From Paramoeba atlantica (lineage: Eukaryota > Discosea): 64,000 bases of DNA. The position numbers and the translations under genes are program-made. Positions 56,686-64,000 of the stretch are shown here, piece after piece; positions within the stretch are counted from its first letter, which is position 1, and each line of letters begins with the position of its first letter. Location of the stretch: positions 62,001 through 126,000 of the forward strand of contig CDRNVI010000059.1 of NCBI GenBank assembly GCA_977017575.1, written 5' to 3'. Below the pieces are notes generated by a model. It was not told where the DNA came from. It searched no databases and saw only the letters and a program-made list of their open reading frames with translations.

Positions 56686-59064
56686 ATGAACAACATCGAC
56701 GTCCACGTTCGTGTCCTCCCCACAAGCGATTGTATGTGGCGCACCGGCCCCAACCACCTCTCCCCCTGCGGGAAACCCGAGACCTACGCCTTCACCCACG
56801 TCCACGGCACCACCAGCACCAACCGTGACGTGTTCACTACGCTACGCCCCTTAGTCGCGCAAACCAGTGCCGGGATGAATGTCACCATCCTCGCCTACGG
56901 CCCCACAGGAAGTGGCAAGACCCACACCATGCTGGGTACGCCCTCCGACCCCGGGGTATTCTTTTTGGCGGCCCAGGAGATGGTCGCGGAGGCCTCGATG
57001 GTGGCCAGTGCCCTCCCGGCCCCGACCCGGGACCGGATTGACCAAGCCGTGCGTAGTCTCCAGCAAGGGAGGGGCAATGGGCTACCCTCGGATTCCACGA
57101 CGGATGGGCCCGAAACAGGAGCACAGAATTGGGTAGACCCCTCCGGTTCTTCAGGGGGGATGGCGTGTCCCTATGGTTTACGGGCCGCCTACCTGGAGGT
57201 GTATAATGAGCAAATTCGGGACTTGTTGCAAACGCCCCCGGGGGAGGTGGAGATCCGAGAGAGCCCGGACCGCTCGGTGTTTCTCGAGAACCTCTCCTGG
57301 CACCCGTTTGCCTCCCTCCCGGAGTTACAACGGTTGGTGCTTCGAGGGGAGGCGGAGCGCTCGGTGGCCTCTACCCAGTTAAACGACCACAGTAGTCGCT
57401 CCCACACGATTCTCGCCATTGAACGTGTCGAGGTCGTGTACAATCCTGAAACCACCCCTCCCTCTTTCCCCTCCCACACCACGGAGCCACCGAACGCCCA
57501 ACCCCCGACCCCCGCTTTATCCCTCCGCAAATGCCCCGGGGTTCTCCACCTCGTCGACCTCGCGGGCTCCGAGAGCGCCAGCCGGGCCCAAACCACCGGC
57601 CCCTCCCTCCGCGAGGGGGGCTACATCAACAAATCCCTCCTCGCCCTCGGCAACGTCGTCGATGCCCTCGTCGAGGCCCGCCCCCACATCCCCTACCGCG
57701 AGAGCAAACTCACCCGGGTCCTCTCCACCGCCCTCGGGGGCAATGCCCACACCGCCGTCCTCTGCTGTCTCAACTCCCAGACCCCCAACTACGAGCAAGC
57801 CCTCACCGTGCTGCGGTTCGCCCAGCGCTGCCAGCGCGTCCTGCTCCACCCCACCACCCACAACCCCCAGCCCCCGAGCTGTCTCCCCCTGGTCGTGGAA
57901 GCCGCCGCGGGGATCCGACACGGGGCCCGGGCGCTGGTGCGCCCGACCTATGCCGCGGGGCGCCACGACGGGACGCGAGCCGTCCTCCGGGCCACCCAGC
58001 GCGCGACGGAGGTTGCCACCCACTGGTTTGTGGAACAGGCCAACGAGGCGGTGACCCGACATGAGGGGTTTTGGCATGAGCTCCGAAGCGGTCTCATGAG
58101 CGCACGCGGGCAGGTCCGGGACCAGGTCGCGGGGCTGCGTCGGAGTGTGGCCGCGCTGGGGCAGTTTGTGGAAAAGGAGACCGCGGCCTCCGCGGGGGCA
58201 CAGGCCCAGGTGGAGGAGAGGGTGCGGGAGGTGCGGGGGTGTGAGGGGGAGGTGGGGGAACTGAAACGGGCCACCGCGGAGCTGCGTCGGATGGCGGAGT
58301 TGCAGGAGAGGCAGCGGGAGACGGTGGATCGGCAGGGGAAGATGGATTTGGACAAGGCCGAGGCGGCGTTGGCACAGGATTTACGGCGCTGTAGTGAGGC
58401 GATGCAGGAGGCCTCCCAGGGGGAGAAATATCGGGAGGCCGAGGACCAGCGTAGGGCAGCTGCGGCGGCGGCGCAAAAGAGTGCCCAAAAAGAGAGTGAC
58501 GCCTTGGATTTGCAAATCGCGGAACTCGAGCACCAGTTACGTCTTGTGGAGGGGAGAAATCGGACCGCGGAGCTCGCCGCGCAAAGGGCAGATTCTTTAC
58601 GTGAGATGGTTGACCGGGAGAAGTGTAAACTAGCGGAACTGGATGTACAAGTAGAGCGTTTGAAGGAACAGCTCGCGACCGTGAGAGGAGGTACCAGGAC
58701 GAAGGAGGTGACAAAGGAGATTCCTGCGGGGGGTGTAGCGGTGGGATCTGAAACAAACGTAGAGGGGAGTGCGGGAGAGAGCTTAACTCCGTCACAAAAA
58801 CCGTTGACTCCGACACTGGGATGCCTTACGGGTACCTTGCGCGACCGCACCAATGTACCCTTGGAGAAGGAGAACGACAAACTGTTGGACGGGAAAGAGC
58901 TCTTTTTTAGCAAAAGTCCAGGGTTTTACGGTAAAGGAGAGCTGAGCCTTATTCTTGAAACGGTGGAGGACGAACTGCAGGATTTAGGAGCAAAGAAAAC
59001 GACCCCAGCGAAGCGAAAGAAAAGTGCAACGCGGCCTGCCCGACGAAAACCAAAGCGAGCTTAG
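56686..59064 (+). CDS. Kinesin motor protein (792 aa)
   Basis: Microtubule motor ATPase with the motor at the N-terminus. ATG 56686 follows directly on a C/T-rich tract (56644-56683), and strand one starts at once (N-N-I-D-V-H-V-R-V-L-P). P-loop G-P-T-G-S-G-K-T at residues 72-79; switch I N-D-H-S-S-R-S-H at about 233-240; switch II L-V-D-L-A-G-S-E at about 289-296; I-N-K-S-L-L-A-L-G and Y-R-E-S-K-L-T-R complete the core. An insert of about 50 residues (R-G-N-G-L-P-S-D...) enlarges the loop after the P-loop domain. From about residue 400 to 690 it is long coiled coil, then a basic tail (A-K-R-K-K-S-A-T-R-P-A-R-R-K-P-K-R). GC-rich, with C/G-ending codons. No introns. The subfamily cannot be assigned by eye. 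Confidence 0.9.
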   Translation: MNNIDVHVRVLPTSDCMWRTGPNHLSPCGKPETYAFTHVHGTTSTNRDVFTTLRPLVAQTSAGMNVTILAYGPTGSGKTHTMLGTPSDPGVFFLAAQEMVAEASMVASALPAPTRDRIDQAVRSLQQGRGNGLPSDSTTDGPETGAQNWVDPSGSSGGMACPYGLRAAYLEVYNEQIRDLLQTPPGEVEIRESPDRSVFLENLSWHPFASLPELQRLVLRGEAERSVASTQLNDHSSRSHTILAIERVEVVYNPETTPPSFPSHTTEPPNAQPPTPALSLRKCPGVLHLVDLAGSESASRAQTTGPSLREGGYINKSLLALGNVVDALVEARPHIPYRESKLTRVLSTALGGNAHTAVLCCLNSQTPNYEQALTVLRFAQRCQRVLLHPTTHNPQPPSCLPLVVEAAAGIRHGARALVRPTYAAGRHDGTRAVLRATQRATEVATHWFVEQANEAVTRHEGFWHELRSGLMSARGQVRDQVAGLRRSVAALGQFVEKETAASAGAQAQVEERVREVRGCEGEVGELKRATAELRRMAELQERQRETVDRQGKMDLDKAEAALAQDLRRCSEAMQEASQGEKYREAEDQRRAAAAAAQKSAQKESDALDLQIAELEHQLRLVEGRNRTAELAAQRADSLREMVDREKCKLAELDVQVERLKEQLATVRGGTRTKEVTKEIPAGGVAVGSETNVEGSAGESLTPSQKPLTPTLGCLTGTLRDRTNVPLEKENDKLLDGKELFFSKSPGFYGKGELSLILETVEDELQDLGAKKTTPAKRKKSATRPARRKPKRA

Positions 59065-59409
59065 TGATCCTGTTGCATTGCCATTCACACCCCTTGTGTT
59101 TTACCTAGATGATATTGTAATTCTTAGAGAATTTAGCATAGCAGCTATCCGTCAAGGTTTTCGCTTTTTTAGAAACTCTAGTTTCATGCAGTATCGCATC
59201 TAGCTTTTACGTGTTATGTTTTTATTGTACATGCATGGACTATGGTGTATATGGTGTATAAGGAGTTAAGCTATCTAAGCTGTACATTGGTAATGCACCA
59301 TCATTTCTTAATACGTTTTACCTAATCTATCTGCACAAGATTAGGGGTTCAAAGACGATAAAAGTTTGAAGTTTTACACTTTAATATTTAAATATTCCAC
59401 TGAATCAAC

Positions 59410-59832
59410 ATGTCAAGTGAGAATGATGAGGCAGTGAATATTCTTCTCACGAAGCTCCTCAAGGAGAGGTATTGCTACGCTCAAAACAACGACTACGAGG
59501 CTTGTGTGGCAAATTATGTCCCTTTGCAGGGCGATGGAAGCTACGTGGAGCAATCTCTTCAACGGAAGGGACGGAAAATTTGTGATCCCTACATGAATGT
59601 GTTGCAACAGTGTATGCAGGATGAGAAGAAACACCATACCATTATGAAGCACGCCTCGCAGCAATCCGAGTGCAAAGCGGAGCGTCAGCAGTACATGAAG
59701 TGTCAACGACTACACGCGTCCTCCGGCGCGTCTGAGGCCTGTGAGCAGGAAGCGAGGGAAATGCTCATGTGCGGTCTAGCTTTCATGCTGCAGAAGAACC
59801 GGCAACGTCAACAGCAGAGACAGCATCAATGA
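59410..59832 (+). CDS. CX9C protein of the mitochondrial intermembrane-space type (140 aa)
   Basis: Eight cysteines form four CX9C motifs: C22-C32, C58-C68, C88-C98 and C111-C121. The last two, 12 residues apart, make a standard twin-CX9C (CHCH) hairpin; the first two are spaced more widely. Such proteins are imported and oxidised by the Mia40/Erv pathway and serve in respiratory-complex assembly or in complexes themselves. There is no presequence, as expected. The C-terminus is Gln-rich (R-Q-Q-Q-R-Q-H-Q). ATG 59410 is the first in frame. It lies 345 bp after the kinesin on the same strand. The exact orthologue is not recognised. Confidence 0.75.
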   Translation: MSSENDEAVNILLTKLLKERYCYAQNNDYEACVANYVPLQGDGSYVEQSLQRKGRKICDPYMNVLQQCMQDEKKHHTIMKHASQQSECKAERQQYMKCQRLHASSGASEACEQEAREMLMCGLAFMLQKNRQRQQQRQHQ

Positions 59833-60278
59833 TTTTTTTCGTGTTTATGGTAAAAATATTGATGAGATCATATGAAGGCCTTTGTCCAACATCAATGCTT
59901 TCCTCGGCGGTATTCTTTTTCGTATATTAAAACAAGTCGCTTTGTGCTACACTGTATGTTTGTAACGAAGTCCTAAACGACGTGTAGATGATTTTCTATT
60001 TTGAGATACTCCATATTCAGGAGTTACACCAATTTACTAGATTATTATTTATTTAAAAAGAAAAACTTTTATAAATTTCGATCTTAAAGCGTCGAACGAA
60101 TGATGAGGAAAGCTTGCATCACTAAACCTCTTTAAAAAAATCCGTTCAAGAACTGCCAATGGGTTACTGTGCCAAGATATAGTGCCAAGATATAGTGCCA
60201 AGAGGTAACATGATGGGTATTCACGATTCTGGAACATTTTGACATCGACTTATCGATTCGAATTACATCGAGTCAATT

Positions 60279-60551
60279 TTGAGAGTCGATTTCTCGTCCA
60301 TGAAAAGACGTTCGGCGCATGGTACTTCAAACTTTGAGGCTCAAAGTCTCATCGGGGTTCCTGTGACGGGTAGTTCCGGAATGTTAGGAGTTGTTCGGGG
60401 CTCCAATATTGACGATCTGCTACTCTACCATGGCGTGTGCCGCGCGTTTGGCGTCAGCCTCTTAAGTGCAATAAAAATGAGTAAAAACCGATGTAAAAAC
60501 TTAGCTTTGCTGAGAAGGGGATCATTATCGACAAGACTGTATGCTAAATGA
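60279..60551 (+). CDS. Hypothetical protein, 90 aa
   Basis: ATG-initiated (M-R-V-D-F-S-S-M-K-R-R-S), no domain recognised, basic C-terminus. On the same strand as the upstream host genes. May be chance. Confidence 0.25.
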   Translation: MRVDFSSMKRRSAHGTSNFEAQSLIGVPVTGSSGMLGVVRGSNIDDLLLYHGVCRAFGVSLLSAIKMSKNRCKNLALLRRGSLSTRLYAK

Positions 60552-60611
60552 CAAGATTTTCTTATTTTACTTCTAAACGCTTTATAACGTATGCTAGACT
60601 TTGCCTAGAGC

Positions 60612-60818
60612 ATGCTGTGTGCCTGTATTTGGAAAATACTTAAACTGCTCTGCTTTGCGACACTAATATACTTGGCCTGTAGCATTCCGGAGTATCGATC
60701 AGTCTTCGGCACAGCTGCGGCGTTAGTTGTAGTGATCGGGTTTCGCTTATGGCGAAGGATTAACTGTTGTTCACGAAGTGAAATAGCACAAAACCCTGAA
60801 ATGCGCCCCGTACGTTAA
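60612..60818 (+). CDS. Hypothetical small membrane protein, 68 aa
   Basis: ATG 60612. Two hydrophobic stretches (I-L-K-L-L-C-F-A-T-L-I-Y-L-A-C and F-G-T-A-A-A-L-V-V-V-I-G-F) separated by a short polar turn, then a basic Arg/Cys tail. Resembles a two-span hairpin membrane protein. No homologue recognised. Confidence 0.35.
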   Translation: MLCACIWKILKLLCFATLIYLACSIPEYRSVFGTAAALVVVIGFRLWRRINCCSRSEIAQNPEMRPVR

Positions 60819-61378
60819 GTTTGGGGGGATAGATATACCGCGTACTACTGTATACTACTGTAGTTTTACCGTTCTTATTGATTCACGCACAAAGATTAGA
60901 ACTGGATCCAAAGTTTTGCAATGTTATGAAGCAAATGCCCGAAACAAGTAAGAAGAGCAATGTGAGGACTGAGAAGTTGACCTCAGGACGATATTCTCAC
61001 GGTCTGTGCTCCCAATCGGTGTAGAACGACTGCTTTATCAGTAATTGAGTCATGTTGACACTATTGAAAGCTCTCCCGCGCGGATGATGCGTAGGAGGCA
61101 GTAAAAAGTGTCCATGTTTTCCCTGTTACTTTTTCGAAAGATTGTCTACCCCATCGCGGTAAATTCAGCGGTAAGAGCAAGAGCAGCGGTAAGAGAGTCG
61201 GACTCTCTTCAAATCTGTATGTATTTCTAAATCTGTGCGTAAAAAATACGTAATTCCTACGTAATTCCTCGCAATTTTCTTGGCAGATAATCGTTGGCGT
61301 TTCCTTCTTCCTTCTTCCTTCTTCCTTTATTTGTTGCATGGGTAGTCAGTACTATACATCGTACTATACAATGATATA
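60819..61378. other. Intergenic, nothing recognised
   Basis: No gene is supported. A short GGTAAGAGCAAGAGCAGCGG repeat-like stretch lies at about 61165-61195, and a CTTCCTT microsatellite at 61306-61328. Confidence 0.5.
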
Positions 61379-62132
61379 CAGTGGTGTTCAGCCTCTTTTA
61401 CCCCCCCCTACAGGTCTTGCGTTTTGTTCGATTTTGGAAATATTTTGTATGGGACTGTTTTTCGACCGGAATCGTTCCGAATCCGAGGGGCTTTTCACTC
61501 GTGGACACCTGTATCATACCTAAGCCGGAAAAAAAACTGCAAAAACGTCGATTTTTTTCACAGAGTACATTTTTTTCAAACTTGGTACACTTGTTGGTGA
61601 TTCATGACGAAGAAGCAACGCCCCCTGTGCTTACCTTCCACGAGGCAGGAGTCTCGTCTGCCCCGAGATGAGCACGGCACTCGCGATCGATTGAGAGCGA
61701 CTTAAGTCCTATAAGACACTCGAAAAATTTCATAAACTTAGCCCCGGGTCCATCATTGAAACTTTTCGCTTTTTTTCTGAAGATTAACCGGAAACGTTTA
61801 AGAAAGCCTTCCGGGACTATAGTAAACGTTTTCTTTTGGTCAAGGAGGCTAAAGTGCATATGACTAAATACTAGAGATTACTTTGCACACTTTTTCCACG
61901 TCTTCTGACCTACTTTACTACTGTTCCTCATCCGAAACATTCAAAAAAAATAAACCCAAAAAAATTGTAATTAGCTTTTTTCACCCCTACCTGGCTAGGG
62001 GGGGTAGGGGGTCGCTCGAGTGAAAAGGACCTCGGATTCGGAACGATTAGGTCGAAAAACGGTGGTATACCAAATATTTCCAAAATCGGACAAAATACAA
62101 GACCTGTAGGGGGGGGTAAAAGCAGGGGTCCC
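61379..62132. mobile_element. Foldback/MITE-like element with long inverted arms
   Basis: Left arm 61396-61505 and right arm 62016-62120 are inverted repeats of about 110 bp at roughly 87% identity (left CTTTTACCCCCCCCTACAGG, CGATTTTGGAAATATTT, CGTTCCGAATCCGAGG). A TA precedes the left end (61377-61378), and a TA follows 62132 (62133-62134). The interior has no transposase. Size and ends fit a non-autonomous mariner relative. Confidence 0.65.
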
Positions 62133-62192
62133 TAAAACTTTAAAAACTTCATTATAGTACTTTTATAGTACTATAAACTTTTAAATACTATA

Positions 62193-63303
62193 CAGGGCGG
62201 TAAATCAGATGCTGCGGGGGGTCTAAAAATTGCAAAACCCTTCAAATTTTGGAAAATGATAGCGCATTCGAGAGCTCTCGCAGAGTTCTATGTTTTTGCG
62301 CTATTTTCACCCCAAAAGAAAGCAATTTTGTTTATGACATTTTTTTAAAGTTTTTTTGCCCCTCTAAAATTTGCAGTTTTTCCCAAATTTGCTCATTTTT
62401 TCGTTTTTTCTCCATTTCGTCTCAGTTTTATGCCGCGAAAGCGATCCCGTTCTATGCAGAACAAAGGATCTCTCTCCGATAGGGCGTACTCCTCCCCTGG
62501 GCACACCAAATATTCACATAGGAAAAAAATTCACTTGCCAGCTTGGACAGGAAAGCCGCTCGTACATTTGCAGAGCAAGTGACCCCCCGAAACCACCTCT
62601 AAAAGCTTCGCAAAAGTGATTTGCGGGGGATGGAGTGAACGTTTGGATGGGTATAAGCTTTATTTATGGAATTTTTTATCATGTTCCAAACAGGGACAGT
62701 AATGGGAAAATTACCATCACTTCAGATGTTTTTAAATGCGCGATGACAAAAAGAGGGGGTTTTTTAAGTTTCTTAAAGCGTCATAGCGGGGCCCGGGTTG
62801 CTATGGATAATGCTCCTTGCCACAATGGCAGTTTTAGAACCTTTAAAGAAAACGAAGTCGTTGTTTTGGACTTTCCCCCAAAATCCCCAGATCTTAACCC
62901 CATTGAAAACATTTGGGAAATTATGGATGCCTTTATTAAAAATGGTACTAATCCAGAAAATAGGACTGAACTCTTCTTTTCTATTGAAAGAGCGGTTGAT
63001 TACATTAAAACAGATGGCCATGACATGCTCATTAACACTTTAAACAGCATGCCGCGGCGTTTCGACATAGTAGTAGAAAAAAAGGAGAAAGTTGTAATTA
63101 TTAGTCGTCTAAAACCTTTCTCACAATTTTTGCATTTTGACGTTTTTGGGCTTCTTGTCAGTTGAACACCCCCCTATACCCCGGGAAACTGCCTTTTCTA
63201 AAACATAGAACTCTTCGAGAGCTCTCGAATACGCTATCATTTTCCAAAATTGGAAAGGTTTTGCAATGTTTAGACCCCCCGCAGCATCTGATTTACCCCC
63301 CTG
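62193..63303 (+). mobile_element. Mariner-like element with ~105-bp TIRs
   Basis: Starts CAGGGCGGTAAATCAGATGC at 62193 and ends with the complement of CAGGGGGGTAAATCAGATGC at 63303. TA is at both sides (62191-62192, 63304-63305). The arms match for about 105 bp, including TTCGAGAGCTCTCG. The 1.1-kb body keeps the C-terminal half of a transposase and lacks the N-terminal DNA-binding part. Confidence 0.8.
62635..63165 (+). pseudogene. Mariner-type transposase, C-terminal half
   Basis: The frame opens at a GTG (V-N-V-W-M-G-I-S), preceded in frame by a stop at 62617-62619. Second catalytic Asp in V-A-M-D-N-A-P-C-H-N-G, Glu in F-P-P-K-S-P-D-L-N-P-I-E-N-I-W. The first Asp region would lie upstream, where frame 62371-62619 (L-G-Q-E-S-R-S-Y-I-C) looks like a shifted continuation. 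The helix-turn-helix is absent. It cannot act alone; the element could still be mobilised in trans. Confidence 0.75.
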
Positions 63304-63454
63304 TATATAAAACTTTATTTTTTTTGTTTCTCAGAAATCCAAAATAAGCGACGAAACGCATAACTTCGAATGCCAGGTCTGCGAAGTAGGCGCGAAGAAC
63401 CCCTTTTTTTTGCGAAAATTCGAGTGTCCTACTCCTCGGCCCTCACGCACTTGA

Positions 63455-63520
63455 AAAACAACCTAAATTATGAGTAGTGGTTGCAAAATAACCTAAATTA
63501 TGAGTAGTGGTTGCGAAATA
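63455..63520. repeat. 31-bp tandem duplication
   Basis: CCTAAATTATGAGTAGTGGT is repeated twice with the same flanks (TGCAAAATAA / TGCGAAATAC). Confidence 0.7.
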
Positions 63521-63534
63521 CAGTGTAGAACTTT

Positions 63535-63720
63535 TTTACGGGACACCTTAATTAAGGGACACCCCATGTTTGGTCAAAAGTGTCACGTAATTAAGTGTCC
63601 CTTAGCTTTGACCTGTCAGATGATCTGTGAAATGTAGTGAGTCTCACTCAGTCCCAAGGCCCAAGTGTCCCTTAACTAAGTGCCCCGTAATTGAGTTGTC
63701 CCGTAATTAACGTGTCCCGC
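63535..63720. repeat. Clustered GTGTCCCGTAATTAA motifs, both orientations
   Basis: TTAATTAAGGGACACC at 63548, AATTAAGTGTCCCTTAGC at 63588, GTGTCCCTTAACTAAGTG at 63666, then GTTGTCCCGTAATTAACG. Inverted and direct copies suggest a foldback or subterminal-repeat element; its body is not resolved. No gene follows to the window end. Confidence 0.5.
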
Positions 63721-64000
63721 AATAAAATCCCGCACTGTACTCAGCGTCAAAAAAGGAAAATGGGGCACCCCTCTGAGACTTCCATCTCAGAGAAGGTTTT
63801 TCAAACCCGGAACTGCGAGCCGAACGCCAGGCCCCCGAGATGAACACCCCTTACAACATCCAGTACCATTCAGGGATTATTCTTGATCCCCTTCTGGCCT
63901 CCTTTAAAAATAAAGTTTTTCAAACACTTTAAAGTATTTATAGTACTATAAATGGCATTTATAGAACTATAAGTTTTTTTGAAGTACTATAAACTATATA

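Noticed and set aside
57419-58913. Long frames overlapping the kinesin in other frames and on the minus strand
   Set aside because: High GC at third positions keeps shadow frames open. Only the kinesin frame has motor motifs.
61140-61220. Possible tRNA-like segment (GGTAAGAG..CTCTTCAAATC)
   Set aside because: No acceptor stem or proper B-box can be drawn.

Overview
The window is nuclear DNA of a unicellular eukaryote with a very transposon-rich genome. Host genes are intron-poor: a kinesin with one uninterrupted 792-codon frame, a small CX9C protein, and eight leucine-rich-repeat (LRR) genes. All supported host genes read on the + strand, while transposons lie on both strands. A tyrosine-recombinase retroelement fossil has the order gag, recombinase, RT, RNase H, which is the arrangement of the VIPER/TATE group of trypanosomatids. 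An APE+RT+RNase H LINE recalls ingi/L1Tc. Together with the one-way gene orientation this points to Euglenozoa (kinetoplastid or diplonemid-like), but hAT, Tc1/mariner and PIF/Harbinger-like elements are also present, so the assignment is an inference.

Layout. 1-5964: an LRR pseudogene split by a 4.8-kb LINE (element A), whose insertion left a 111-bp target duplication and which carries a 5' array of about 31 copies of an 18-bp unit. 6252-7585: a Tc1/mariner element with TA duplications. 7908-9752: two LRR genes. 9960-11260: a structured dispersed repeat and short satellite repeats. 11330-26105: a nest of elements. LINE B (multi-zinc-finger, restriction-like endonuclease) is split by a block holding LINE C (itself split by a Harbinger-like element), an LRR gene, and a 5'-truncated copy of C. 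26371-31821: element D, an apparently intact 1816-codon relative of B. 32887-39855: four more LRR genes. 40413-55285: recombinase fragment, SINE-like tails, a nearly intact hAT and its tandem duplication, the VIPER-like fossil, a gag fragment, a 5'-truncated C-like LINE (E), and a second, decayed hAT. 56377-60818: kinesin, CX9C protein and small orphan ORFs. 61379-63303: a foldback element and a second mariner-like element with TIRs of about 105 bp.

How parts relate. The LRR proteins share a recognisable N-terminal module (G-K-V-R-G..LPQE, then C-x-W-x-G-V-x-C) followed by 21-residue LRRs. They form a dispersed, variable-length family amid transposons, as expected for a fast-turnover recognition or adhesion family, though no function is proven. 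Elements B/D, C/E and the SINE-like repeats look like autonomous/non-autonomous partner systems: one repeat shares a 5' leader with B and another shares a 3' tail with C. The most novel leads are the structured tandem RNA-like module with compensatory changes (46.6 kb), the six-finger LINE D, and the LRR family itself.
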